From the NCBI GenBank assembly GCA_973895155.1, contig OZ316894.1, forward strand, positions 6,758,001 through 6,822,000: a DNA stretch of 64,000 nt, written 5' to 3'. The stretch's first letter is position 1. Each line of letters opens with the position of its first letter. Shown here one piece after another: positions 10,653 to 21,541 of this stretch. The translations under genes and the position numbers were made by a program. A model generated the notes under the pieces. It was not told where the DNA came from, made no database searches, and saw only the letters and a list, made by a program, of their open reading frames with translations. Source of the stretch: Marsupella aquatica (Eukaryota; Marchantiophyta).

Positions 10653-11783
10653 ATAGGCGTACGGACGTGGGTGTACGGCCTCCAGATTTCCAACATTTTA
10701 GTGGGGGGTCACTCATGGGCTTGTTGGGATGAGCTCGCGGAGCTGATTCCAACAAGAGGCGGCGCTCCTCAAACGGAGCCAGGATGAGCAAGTTATGGCC
10801 TGGAGAACTTATGTTTTTGCGGTACGGAAACGGCCATAACTCAGGCGTCTGAAGTCCGTTGAGGGAGCGACTTAGTGATTCGGAAGCAGGAAAAGAAGAG
10901 CTATCCAGGGGTGAGCTCAGGTGTGCACTTGGAAGGGCACCTAGTTTCGGCCATTTTGGGGTGCCTCTCACTTTCAGGGTTCACGTGTACTGTTGGGGCG
11001 CCGTCGAAGGCACCGTCGGCCCCCTTGTTTTGGGTTTAGGGTTTTAGCAGCATGTGTGTGCCGCATGCTCCTCTTCAGTTTAAGGATTTCTCTTAGTGCA
11101 AGGTTTTAGCGGCGCCGCTAGGGTAGCCGCCACCGTTGTGACCCTGTGAGGGGTGCTTTGGTGTGATTTTTCAGTATTTAGGGGGATAGCCCCGAAGTAG
11201 TTAGGGGGACTCAGTGTGAAGTTAGCAAGGAGGGATAGAGTGGAGCCTGAGGAGTTTGAAAGCGTGTTCAGAGTAGTGAGGGGGAGCCATACTCATTGTC
11301 CGGAGAGGCAGGAGTTGAGTAGACGGCAGGAGGCCGGGTTACTCATGCAATGTGTATCGTTTTTCCCAAGAGATATGGATCTGTACATTTGACTTGATGG
11401 GCTTTTGTTGTGTGTTCCTTCTCCCTTTTTCGCTTTCCGAATTGTGTTCTCCCGTTCTATGATTTGAAGAAACTTGCTTGGTTTGAGTCGGCCTTGTGAG
11501 TAGGGGTGGTGACAGCACTCTTTGGGTGACTCCGAGTGAAGGTGTAGTGGGGTAGTCGGCAGGACTTGATCAAAAGCTGTGGGGTGAGGGTAGTCGGTAG
11601 ACTTGATCAAAACCTACATTTCCGGGAGCGGAAACCAAAATACTCATCCTGGTGTGAAAAGAATCCAAATAACGTCCCTCCACGACCCCGTAATACGATA
11701 CCAACGGTTTAAGCGAAGAAAAGTGCGGTTTGCACGTATTAACCGTTGGAGAGGCAAGTGACATAAGTGTGGTCTTTTGTTTT
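10653..11783 (+). other. LTR-like untranslated sequence
   Basis: No coding frame is convincing here. The stretch contains a telobox-like GTTTAGGGTTTTA at about 11034-11046 and ends at the primer-binding site, so its right part should be the 5' LTR by position. No second copy exists in the window, so LTR ends cannot be set. Confidence 0.4.
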
Positions 11784-11801
11784 TGGCGCCGCTGCCGGGG
11801 A
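11784..11801 (+). other. Primer-binding site, tRNA-Asp type
   Basis: TGGCGCCGCTGCCGGGGA matches, with one mismatch, the complement of the plant tRNA-Asp 3' end that Athila/gypsy elements use. It sits 218 bp before the Gag ATG, as expected. Confidence 0.75.
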
Positions 11802-12018
11802 ATCCTTCTTCTTGTTTGACGACACGAAGGAGGGGAGCTACGTCTATTGGGAGTTCAAACCTATCAACCACAACGCAACTTGCGACGGTTGATACGTGAG
11901 AAGTTTGTTGGTTACTTTGTTATTGTACGTCAACCACAACGCATCGTGCGACGGTTGATGTTTACAAATATTGCTTTCTGAGACATTGGTGTAAGTTTGG
12001 AATGCAGGTCTCAATGGG

Positions 12019-14004
12019 ATGCCGAGAGGGAGAAGGGGAGGTAGAGGAAGTCCCCAACACACACGTACCCCAAGATCAGAGCTAGAAGGGGGGCCCTCTT
12101 GGATTGGGACCAGACGACGAGTTGCTGCCGAAGAACGCTTACGGCTTGCAGAAGAGAGGAGGTTGCCACTGGTGCTGGAAGAACAAGTTGGTGTGCAACA
12201 GGAAGAGGCTCAACGTAATGAGGCCATATGCCCAGACGAAGAGCCAGACATAGATCACGAGCGAGAAGAAGGAGAGCCCTTTGTGTTGGTGCAGTCTGAG
12301 TTACAAAATCTGATCCCAGAGCTCACTGCATTGCCACAAATCATCTCACACCTATCATCGGTGCTGTTACCGGTGGCCCAACAAGCGCCATTACCACCTG
12401 TGTTGATACAGGCACCGGCTGCACCGATGGCAGCTGCACAACGTACCCGTGTTCAGTACGTACCCTTCAAGGGGAGACCAAAGGATGATCCAGACGAATG
12501 GATTGAGGAGTTTGAAGGGATTGCCGAAGCTAATGGGGAGTCTGCACATAAGCTCACTATCATTCCTGGAATGATGAGAGGGGAGGCAGGTCCATGGTTC
12601 ATTTCGTTGTTGGCCAACGTGAAAGCTGATTGGGCTCTGTTCAAGCAAGCCTTCTTGAAGGAGTTCAGATCCATAGGAGTGGAGGCCACCTCACTATTAA
12701 AGGTGGGCCAACTCAGGATGAAGAAGAAGGAGTCATTACGGAGGTTTTTGCAAAGGTTCCAAAAGCTGGTACGTCGGATCCAAGCCCGTACCGATGATGC
12801 TATGCGTCAAGCCTGGTTTGTGGCTGCCCTACCAAGCAAGATGGGGTTCTTTGTACGTCAAGCCAAGCCAACCACATTGGCTGAAGCTATTGCAGCAGCG
12901 GAGTCATACACCGCAGCTGATGCCACAAGCAAGCGTTGCCGAAGAAAGAAGCTGAAGCCGGTTGACAGTTCCTCCAGTGAGGAGTCGAGTGGATCTGATT
13001 CAGATAGTAGTGATGAATCTGAGGATTCTGAGAGTACTACAGAGTCAGACACTACGGAGTCAGAAGCTGAAAGACGAAGGAGGAAGAAGAAGAAGTTGTC
13101 AAAGAAAGTCAAGAAGTCCTCTCACCGTGAAGTGATACTACCCACGGTGGCCGTTACACCATTGTCTACGGCAAGACGCCTGAAGGAGCAAGAGGCCAGA
13201 TATGATGAGCTGACGGAGCAAATGAAAGCGTTGAAAGTACATTTTGCCGGACTCAAACCTGAGAGGAGAAAAGTTCCGGTGGAGAGAGCCAATGTGTGGT
13301 GCACCAAGTGCATGAAGTTTGGTCATGCCCCGAAGGAGTGCCCAGCGGGAGAACCAGCCAAGGTTTTCCAAGTACGGGAGGAGGATGTTGAGGGGGCAAG
13401 CTACTCAAATCCTTCATATGCAGCGGAAGGGCCAATAGAGTACTTCATGGAGGAGCCACCAGAGGCCAACGTGTATAGTGTACAACCTCTCAACCCGGGA
13501 CCACGGAGCATTCATGGAGTTTCAACAAACGCCGGAGCACCCGCATACTCCAACTATCCCAACGCTAACCCAGGGAATCGACCACCGTACCCTGGAGTGA
13601 GGAAGATCCCTATTTGTTACAATTGTAGAGTGGCGGGCCACTACGCTAATGTGTGCCCAGAGCCCACCCGTCAAGGCAATGGAGATTTTGCCCGGCTGTG
13701 TCAACTATGCAAGGGGGAGGGTCATCTTGCACCACACTGCCCAACCTTGGAGGCGTTCAAGGCTCAACCGATTGGGGCACAAGAGAAGAAGGGGCCGCCA
13801 CCTCCTCTGAAAGAAGCTAGCGTCAACTTTCTCACCACGGAAGCAGTCGACACCCCTCTAATCACTAGAAGAGAAGAAACCGTAGTGAACATTCCCAAGC
13901 AAAGGATGACCACCATAACGGAGGAGGTGGTACCGCTAGTCGTTGTAGTATCTCCAGTTGTTGAGATACCGGTGGTTGTTGACTCTTTGCTGAACATTAC
14001 TTAA
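12019..14004 (+). CDS. Retrotransposon Gag polyprotein with three zinc knuckles
   Basis: The 661-aa ORF begins at ATG 12019 with an Arg/Gly-rich start. Residues about 145-300 are a plant gypsy Gag capsid domain (YVPFKGRPKDDPDEWIEEFE, later LKVGQLRMKKKESLRRFLQRF). A Ser/Asp/Glu-rich stretch at about 315-360 precedes a Lys/Arg block. Three CCHC knuckles follow: CTKCMKFGHAPKEC at 428-441, CYNCRVAGHYANVC at 533-546 and CQLCKGEGHLAPHC at 561-574. One or two knuckles are usual, so three is notable. Gag would form particles and bind element RNA. The frame is intact and ends with its own stop, with no pol frame behind it. Confidence 0.9.
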   Translation: MPRGRRGGRGSPQHTRTPRSELEGGPSWIGTRRRVAAEERLRLAEERRLPLVLEEQVGVQQEEAQRNEAICPDEEPDIDHEREEGEPFVLVQSELQNLIPELTALPQIISHLSSVLLPVAQQAPLPPVLIQAPAAPMAAAQRTRVQYVPFKGRPKDDPDEWIEEFEGIAEANGESAHKLTIIPGMMRGEAGPWFISLLANVKADWALFKQAFLKEFRSIGVEATSLLKVGQLRMKKKESLRRFLQRFQKLVRRIQARTDDAMRQAWFVAALPSKMGFFVRQAKPTTLAEAIAAAESYTAADATSKRCRRKKLKPVDSSSSEESSGSDSDSSDESEDSESTTESDTTESEAERRRRKKKKLSKKVKKSSHREVILPTVAVTPLSTARRLKEQEARYDELTEQMKALKVHFAGLKPERRKVPVERANVWCTKCMKFGHAPKECPAGEPAKVFQVREEDVEGASYSNPSYAAEGPIEYFMEEPPEANVYSVQPLNPGPRSIHGVSTNAGAPAYSNYPNANPGNRPPYPGVRKIPICYNCRVAGHYANVCPEPTRQGNGDFARLCQLCKGEGHLAPHCPTLEAFKAQPIGAQEKKGPPPPLKEASVNFLTTEAVDTPLITRREETVVNIPKQRMTTITEEVVPLVVVVSPVVEIPVVVDSLLNIT

Positions 14005-14029
14005 GTTTATTACATTACTTAATTTTATA

Positions 14030-14370
14030 CTCAAAACTATTTACTCATTCTCAAAACAAAAAATACCCAGTCGTAGATCTCATTGAGATCTTTCTTTTGC
14101 ACCCTAGATCGCCTTCTAACATGGATGAATAAGATTTCTAGAGGCATTACAAAATGGACGGCAAAGATCATAAAATCAATAAAATCGACGGCTAGGAAGG
14201 TGGATTTGTTTAATTTTTCATTTGAAAAATATTAACCCATTTGCAAAACAGACAGAACCCATCCATAGATCTATTTGAGATCTTTCTTTTGAGCCATAGA
14301 TTGGCCATTATGATGGACGGACGAGATTTCCGGAGATAAGAAATGGAGACGGCTCAGATCGACTCTTCCC
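14030..14370. repeat. Diverged direct duplication of about 190 bp
   Basis: The blocks 14035-14160 and 14228-14365 share order and words: GTAGATCTCATTGAGATC versus ATAGATCTATTTGAGATC, then TTTCTTTTG and AGATTTC. Each contains a short palindrome around GATCT..AGATC. No gene is seen from 14005 to 14960. Confidence 0.65.
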
Positions 14371-14760
14371 CCTGATTTTATTTCTTTTGTGATCTTCTTA
14401 TTCTTATTGTTTATATTGCTTTAATTTCCTTTCCTTGAATCAATTCAAACACAAATAGTTATATTTGTTTCTTGTTGAAAACATCATTGTTTCTATCTAT
14501 GACCGCACATGATGATGTGGCTCTGCATGGTACTAGGGATTTTAGAATGAGCTTCCCATGGGGTCTCTAACAATTTCCTTTCCACATTTGCATCTCTAAT
14601 TGCCTCACTTTCATTTCTTTTTTTGTTGCATTTTCTTGTGACTTGAACATTTTTTGTGCATTGCAAGGTCACTTACACTTCGTTTCTTCACTACATTTTC
14701 TTAGACCACCTCACATTTTTATATCACCTGGACATTTGTTGTGCATTGGAAGGGCATGCG

Positions 14761-14910
14761 GCTAGTTTCACTGTAAATAGTTGACAATTAGTCACCTGTC
14801 AGTCAATCAGGCTAGTTTCAAGATAAACACTACTTGACAATCAGTCATCAGTCAGTCAAGCAGGCTAGTTTCAAGATAAATCCTACTTGACAATTAGTCA
14901 TGAGTCAGTA
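14761..14910. repeat. Three tandem units of 50-53 bp upstream of a promoter
   Basis: Units begin with GCTAGTTTCA at 14761, 14811 and 14864. Each holds TTGACAATNAGTCA and AGTCAGT words. The array ends about 65 bp upstream of a TATA box at 14974, so it may carry repeated transcription-factor sites. Confidence 0.8.
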
Positions 14911-14973
14911 GTGTTTCAATACACCACTCCCTTGTCTTTGGTAAATCCTCTTCCTATTTTCCCCGAAACAAAC

Positions 14974-14980
14974 TATATAA
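14974..14980 (+). promoter_or_regulatory. TATA box
   Basis: TATATAA within AACTATATAAGG lies 180 bp upstream of the ATG at 15154 and is followed by a CT-rich stretch (TCTCTCTCTTCTCTCTC) typical of plant start regions. It is the best promoter candidate for the TFIIA-like ORF. Confidence 0.55.
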
Positions 14981-15153
14981 GGACCTAGTTCTCTCTCTTC
15001 TCTCTCAGTCTCTCAGGCAGCTTAGCTTAGCAAAGTTTCTTACATAGCTTTGCTACAGTCATTACACGTGAGGAAGAATCATAACTTTGATATAGTGAAT
15101 CATAACTTTGATATAGTCATTACATTGTGAAGGAGAAGCGCATCCAGGAAACA

Positions 15154-15597
15154 ATGGCTCGAAGTCGAAGGAAGAGAGTCCGGGGTATAGAAATTGACCC
15201 AGAGGCCGATGCTGGGCCCAGCGTTGCTGAAGTATACGGTCATATCATCAACGAAGTAATTCACGATGTGTGGAAAAATCTCTGTGATGATTTTCGGCTG
15301 GAGAATATGGATCAAACCGATTTGGCACAGCTCCAGCAGACTTGGGAATCAAATTTGATCAAATCTGGGGCTGTCGGATCTACCACGACAGACGAGCAGA
15401 GCGTACCAGCACTGATAACAGTAGGTAATGCATCAACACAAGTTCCCGCACAAGTTATCGACATCAATGTGCCCCACGAAGGAACTGACGAGCTGATACC
15501 GCTACCGAACACACAGGCTCACGTAATGCGATTCCCCTTCCAATGCAAAACCCTGCACCAGTTTTCATCAGTGGAGGAGATCCAACCATGGCTCTAA
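15154..15597 (+). CDS. TFIIA large-subunit (alpha/beta) N-terminal domain protein, possibly truncated
   Basis: From the first ATG (15154) the ORF gives 147 residues. After a basic start (MARSRRKRVRG), residues about 23-70 match the TFIIA alpha/beta N-terminal four-helix domain: VAEVYGHIINEVIHDVWKNL, then LAQLQQTWESNLIKSGAV. In TFIIA this part pairs with the small subunit and supports TBP-DNA binding. The rest is a short linker with Pro/Val and no acidic region. The C-terminal beta-barrel part (the TRTKNRWKC..GRDYLF type) is not found in this frame. Either the gene continues in further exons or it has lost its C-terminus. The open frame extends upstream to a GTG at 15127, which I did not use. 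The TATA box at 14974 suggests its own promoter. Confidence 0.6.
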   Translation: MARSRRKRVRGIEIDPEADAGPSVAEVYGHIINEVIHDVWKNLCDDFRLENMDQTDLAQLQQTWESNLIKSGAVGSTTTDEQSVPALITVGNASTQVPAQVIDINVPHEGTDELIPLPNTQAHVMRFPFQCKTLHQFSSVEEIQPWL

Positions 15598-16215
15598 CCG
15601 GCAGAGAATTGAAGAGGTTTCGTTACAGTCCTGGAGGACCTAGCTAGTGAGTCCTCTAGTGGGATCGGTGCTACGTTGGCTACAGCTTGATGACGAGCAC
15701 CGAAGGCAAGCTTCCAATATGCCAAAGCGAGCTCCGACCTGCGATGTATCAAAATGGGAGTGAACGTAGATATTGAACTTCATCTTAACATGACAGTTAC
15801 GGTCAAGAGGAAGGTGAGTCTGGGCAATATGGACGGAAGCGGAAGATAGAAGAGGATCAAATAACCCCCAACTCCCGTCTCAGCTCTAAATTAAATAATG
15901 GCACTTATGTTCCACAGCGAGAAGGAGCAGGAGGTTTTCTTCCATCTTCCACTGTATGCGAGCAACAGCCGCAAACTGGTCTGTAGAATTCAATCTACAA
16001 GACTAGATCCAACAACAAGAAGGAATGCGCTCTAAGAAATGTACGAAAAACGACTACTGGAAATTCATATCATTGACGGCGGGGAAGGCAAGCAACTGGG
16101 GCCTTCGACTTGTGATCAGCTGAGATGACGGGACTCTGCCGCGGAAATCAGTGACTTCGTGGATTTCGTTGATCCTGCCGAACACTCAAAAATCGAGGTG
16201 GAAAAGGCCTTGTAG
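15598..16215 (+). pseudogene. Coding-like stretches after the TFIIA ORF
   Basis: Short frames look protein-like but lie in different phases. About 15820-15990 reads a basic start GQYGRKRKIEEDQ and then NNGTYVPQREGAGG, resembling the linker of plant TFIIA large subunits, and ends in a stop. About 16130-16215 reads RDSAAEISDFVDFVDPAEHS and then a stop. GTGAGT at about 15813 could be a donor. These may be later exons or relics of the missing C-terminal half. I could not join them into one frame. Confidence 0.3.
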
Positions 16216-17759
16216 AAAAGAGAAATCGTGTGAATAATGGTCAGGTTGGAATAGATCAGATCAGATTCAATAAATGTCATGTTGCCTCCTGTCCATATAT
16301 GTGGGAGCAAAATCGCAAACCATTTTGAATAAAGCAGAGTTTTTTTGACAGTTTAATAGCTCTGCTGTTTCGTTGCTTGACTGTGAACGGAACTTTTAGC
16401 CTTTTAGATTCAGTCTTTTTTTTACATTACTTACAATGTAAGTTGCCGCCTGAGTATATGAGGTTTTACTGCCGTGTGGTGCAGCCTGAGAATCCCGCTC
16501 CCTTAAAATGCATTGAATTGAATTTAGAAGACAGCTCTTTACTAGTTTATTTTCGTTCAGTTCTCAGACAATCCTCTCTTGCGTTGTATTTGTTGGAAAT
16601 ATATCTCGGGACTTTCCATGTTTTTGAGCATTCATTCATTTGATGACATGAACACACAATTGTGTAGTTCACAAGATCAATTAATACAAGCTCCGCTTTG
16701 TTTCATTCTTTTCATAAAGAAACAATCTTTGTCAGCTCTTCATATTTTTTTGAATAAACAGAGTCCATAATTCATAGTTTATGGGTCAAGAACTTTTTGA
16801 TCACATCAGATTATTAGTTTATTAGTTTACGTAGAATATGGTACGGCACTCTAGTTCGAATCAAGTAGTCACATGTCATCTCAAAGCAGTTCAGAGTGTT
16901 TCGTTGAATGTGATTTCTTTGATTTTAGTCTCGAAGGCCAGTCATTCTTTAATGCTCGACATCACTGCAACCGCTATGATGCGCATTAAACGTCGAATAG
17001 AGTATTTCAATGTAGTACATAAACACAAACTACAAAGTGAAATTTCCGATAGATAAGTTTGTGAAATGGGAAGATTGTTCTTACTACATTGGTCTAGTCA
17101 TGAGAACGTGACCACAAAAATCTATAGAAGCCCTTGAGCCACAATTTGGGCAAATTCATCTAACTTTATAACGTCTGAAGTTCTATTGACTTCCTAGTTG
17201 GTTTGGGCTTCAGTTCCAGTTCCTAAATGTGTCCGACTTATATTTAAGCTCGCTTATGGGGGGGGGGGGGGGGGGGGCGGGCTAGTTTAGCAACTATTGT
17301 CAGTAGAATGGATGCAATGCAGTGAAAACATTGATCGTAGGCTACATCTCAATAGTGAGCAATGAATGACGGTATCAGTCTTTAAGAGATTGAAAAACCC
17401 AACCTAAGATAGAGTACATTACTAGCCCATCCTCGATAGTGACGTACACCTCCCGTAATTGTTTACATCCCTGGAGTTAAAAACAATGGCATCTTGATTC
17501 ATGCGAGTATTGGTGGTCTATCTGCGCATCCCGTGCTGCAAGCTATTTGTTGTGACAATACTCTCCTTTATAAATTGATGAAGCTTGACCATTTCTAATC
17601 AACTGAATGAACCACAACAGAATTTTTCGAGCTCAAAAAAGAATTTACGACTGCGAAGGATCTAAGGCTTCTCCATCGAGTCCCGAGAACCCGCCCGAGA
17701 ATTGAGTGAGTTAAAACTTAGAATAGCTAGAAATAAAGAACTGGACTTGAGGATTTGTA
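16216..17759. other. Intergenic, no gene seen; 20-nt G run
   Basis: Only short weak frames occur. A homopolymer of exactly 20 G lies at 17258-17277. From about 17500 the sequence is related to 26550-26700 and is probably the 3' flank of the first PIN gene. Confidence 0.5.
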
Positions 17760-20697
17760 TTACCATCCTAAGCCCAGTAACAAGTTTAGACCAACCGCAA
17801 AGGGAAGGAAGATCGCAGTCTGGAACCATACTCTGCAACGCAAGACGTAGTTAGGCAGCAGCATAAGTATACAATTTCAATCTGTGTTGGATGCGCCAAG
17901 CTCATTACAATGTTAATAGCATTCTGACAACAATTTAAGATAATAACTTAGAGTGCCATTGATGCTAAGTTTTGCATGTGGATAACTACGAAAGATTTCT
18001 ATAGCCTGTGAGAATCTTCTAAGACTTGAGTTCTGTACCATCACGTGTTATTTTATCATTAGGTCTGAGGACAGGGACATATATTGACGGGCCATGTTTT
18101 CTTGAACTAGTCAAAAGCGTCAGAATATCGTCAAGCCCAAACTTTAGAAAGAGACTTGATCTACTCTCTGAGTGACCACCCTGCGTCTTGAGCGTTGCGG
18201 AAGTTCAGGTCCGGTCTTCAAATAGACATGAGCATGAACTCGATCACAGGTTTAATATCGAAGGTCTTTAGTTTGTACTTCTACCCGGGACTTCTAGACG
18301 GGAACGTTTGAGAATCTTGCAAGGATTCATTTCGTTTCATCACGGACTTGGACTTAAATACATTAATCGCTCTGACTCCATGCTAATCCCGACAGTTGAA
18401 CACAGCATGCAGTGATCGAATACCACGATTTAAAATAACTAACAACCACACACTATAATCTCTAACAGTAAAAAAAGGCTCAGGGAGAACGTACGCAGTG
18501 CTGAAGATATCAGCATGAACGTTGTACTGGGTAGCCCACACAAAGCTAACAATAGCTTGGGGAACTATCGCCTACATTGCAAAAGGTAAAACACATGAGT
18601 TAGCTGAAATATGTTTATTGATGTAAGGTTGCGTTCTTCAAGTCCAGTTTCAATTGTCACGATCATTTTTGTACATCTCAATGTGTGCACAATTCAGTTC
18701 ATTCCAATGCATGTCAGTCTTCCGGTCAATGTGATTAGTAGGTAGAAGCAATCATAAAGTTCACTGATTGATCGATCTCGTCGAATGTGAGTTTGGAACA
18801 AGCTTTCTGCTATCTTCGAAAAATTACTTACTTGCATGACCGCGAAACGGAACATTTTTCCACGGAGACCAACTGCAAAGGAGACCAAGGCCATGCAAGC
18901 CGGCGCTACTATGAAACGCACACCTACACCCAAAAGGGCCTTGGGTACCCCACAAACAAATAGTCTTGGAGCTACGCCCACGCTCATCCCTTGACACAAG
19001 AAAATACATACCAGCTTATGATCAATAAGGAACGTTAGAACATTGGCTCTAGTTACTAAAAAGCTTAATAAACGACCGGAGTGCCGCGTGCACTAGTCCT
19101 TTGTAGTAAATTAAATCTATACAACATTTGTAACTATTATTGTAGAGCACTCTTTTCGGCACTCAAGTCATCTTCAAATCAGTAACGGAAGGGAAGTCAG
19201 CTTGCCCTGCTGCAAATGAGAAATTCAAGCCGTTTGAAAGGAGGCCAGAAGTTCTAAATGATTCGGAAGAAATCCCCAACAATTGACTTATGTAAAGGAG
19301 CAGATTCGGGAGCTTTAGGGCTTACCAATCATGAACATGCAAATTCCCAGAGTGCAATTGGCCACGAGATCAATCATTGACTTCAACATCACTGGTAAAG
19401 CCTTCCCATGATTGAATCTGGACATAAAACGATGAAGATTAATTAATTAGTAATGCAGAACTGTCAAGATTGACGATGTCTCCTGAGATATATATATTGG
19501 TACTCGAAGTCCTATTGGTGGTAGATTTCATCCCCAAAGGTTGTCTACTGTAGTAACATATCAGAGAAGCTCACAATATAACCGGGAAGCTCTATTAAAC
19601 TATATATATAGTCTTCCAGATCTGTCCCTAGCCTGAAGTCAATTTTCGCTTTGATAATATAGTCTTGATCGAAGCATAACGAATATATATTGTCGGAGGT
19701 CTCTAGCTAGCGTGCTCACAATTCGATTTCCTTCCGTTCGTCCTGTCATTGATTCTGGCTATCCCAGCAATCACACACACCAAAGTTCAAACGATTAAGC
19801 AAACAAGAAAGTCAATAAGGTCAGACTATCGGACGCTTCTCATCCATGAAAAAATAACTACGGTAACTCAAGTGAACTGTATCCTTACTTGTAATTGAAA
19901 AGAGAGTAGATAAATCCGAGGATGCTCCCCCACACAACCGGCGCCAAAAGGAACTTCAAGAAAGCAGTCTGTGTAATCTTCCTGGCAAATTGGCGTTTTG
20001 TTGGCCTTATCTTCTCCTCACCGTTCTGAACGTATTTTTTCTGCGGGTCTTTAAACTCGCTCGAAGCATCTTTCTGTACATGTATCGCAAGATCAGTTGT
20101 AAGGACCCCTGGCTCCTGCTGCTGCTTTTCACCTTGTTGAAGATCTTTCACCGAGGAAGAAATCCCGTGCTCGTTCTCACTAGCAACATTATCCTTTGCC
20201 TCAGATTCTGCCCAGTTTTCGTACACAGCCTTGTGTATTTCCAATAAGAGGATACAGACACAAAACCACAAGGAGAACTGCATGAAGACTAGGGTTGTGA
20301 CATCTTTGTCAGTGCCAGGGTAGAGAGACGTCAAAAGAGGAGGACCGATGAGCAAAGAATTTGGCATTGTGGCCAGATTGAAGAGCGAGTTCACCCAAGC
20401 CAAGGATTGATGCGTTCGTCGATAGCAACAATTAAGGCACAGTACAGACAACACGGCAACCCTGTAAATAGTATCTGCTGCGATGAGTTTCAGGTCCATG
20501 TGGTAGGGGTCGTTGGTACTGATCATGCGGAAGACGAGAAACGGTAGCGAGATATAGCTATTAAAGAAACCAAGACCCGCATAGGTCTGCTCGTGGGGAA
20601 GGATGCGCAGCTTCGATGATGCATAGCCCAGCGCTATGCACAGATTGAGGGGGATAATTACGTTCACAATAGCTAGGACCGTCGATCCTCCCAACAT
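17760..20697 (-). CDS. PIN: PIN-family auxin efflux carrier, short-loop type (copy 1)
   Basis: Five minus-strand exons join in phase: 20697-19889, 19417-19326, 18989-18832, 18571-18495 and 17832-17760, giving 402 residues. PIN proteins move auxin anions out of the cytosol across the plasma membrane or ER. The first exon carries the N-terminal helices: VIIPLNLCIALGYASSK matches VPLYVAMILAYGS of canonical PINs, and NDPYHMDLKLIAADT matches NDPYAMNYHFLAADS. The central loop is only about 90 residues, unlike canonical long-loop PINs. Exons 2-5 give the C-terminal helices (LGICMFMIG, VGVRFIVAPACMA, AIVPQAIVSFVWATQYNVHADIFSTA). The start at 20697 aligns with copy 2; an upstream in-frame ATG at 20745 would add 16 residues. 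Oddity: the conserved NTLVMGIPLL motif reads NSLLIGPPLL. Confidence 0.88.
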
Positions 20698-20699
20698 GG

Positions 20700-21540
20700 T
20701 TGCGATTGGGCCCTTCCTGCCGCATATTCCTGGAGTAGCTTCCAAGACAGTTCGACAAGTTTGGTCTGTCTCTCAGAAGTTACTTGGACCCAAACGGCTC
20801 TGCATATTTCACTTCGTTCGTTTGTTTCTCGCTGCGGTCTTTGCTCGGATTCGTCGAACTACTTCAAACAGTTCGGAAATCGTCTACTGTTGAGTCTTGC
20901 TGACCTCGAGCCATGACCGAATTTCAGCAAAGAGTCTAGCTTGCCCGTGGTAGTTGATTCAAAGTATATCAATTAACTTCAAACAACGCAAGTACGGACC
21001 TTGCGTTGACAGGAACCCATGTGACTGGCTTACTTGTTCCTTGGGTTCATTTCCGGGCATTTTTCCCCTTGAGTGCTGCCCTGTAATGACGCAGGGCAGG
21101 GCATGTTAGTCTGCACCAGAACCAAACAGGAAGGAGAACTCAGCAGAAGGTTGACTGTACGTTCTGAACACAACTCTAGCTAGTTATGTATTAAGCTACG
21201 AACTTGAGAGACCTCAGCTTCAAGAAGTTCACAAGATTGGAAACTTGAAAACAATGGTAGCATCTTCATTGTCCGACTCTATATCGCACCAGAAATGTAT
21301 GCTGTGATACTCAGCAAATTGTATTCTGGATCGTCTGCGGCAGTTGCAACTTTGTGAGAGCAGCACCTTGTCTGGAGCGGATTAGCAGTCGACTCAGAAC
21401 AAGGAGACCAAGACTTCTCCGCCTCATTTCCTCCCACGATCGTAAATTTCTTCATTTAGATTCTGAATTTCTGGCGAACACTGGATATGATCGAAACTAG
21501 CTTACTCACACTGAAGTACAGATTATTTATTTCTCCCATA
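20700..21540. other. Upstream region of PIN copy 1
   Basis: No gene is seen. The part 21120-21430 is clearly related to 29760-30055 upstream of PIN copy 2, which supports a duplication that included the promoter. No strong TATA box was found. Confidence 0.5.
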
Positions 21541-21541
21541 C

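Larger units (their letters stand above)
10653..14004 (+). mobile_element. Gag-only Ty3/gypsy-type LTR retrotransposon remnant
   Basis: The order is LTR-like untranslated sequence (10653-about 11783), a tRNA-Asp-type primer-binding site (11784-11801), leader, and a 661-codon Gag ORF ending at 14004. No protease, reverse transcriptase, RNase H, integrase or 3' LTR follows: AT-rich unrelated DNA begins within about 30 bp of the Gag stop. It resembles the Gag-only non-autonomous elements described in plants, or an autonomous element truncated on its 3' side. The 5' boundary is not fixed; the element may start as far left as the GC-rich repeats near 8.0 kb. Confidence 0.6.

Noticed and set aside
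9192-10971. Several minus-strand ORFs opposite the 618-codon ORF
   Set aside because: Shadows of a long GC-rich coding frame; no motifs or start context.
15127-15153. Longer start of the TFIIA-like ORF
   Set aside because: The codon is GTG; the first ATG is at 15154.
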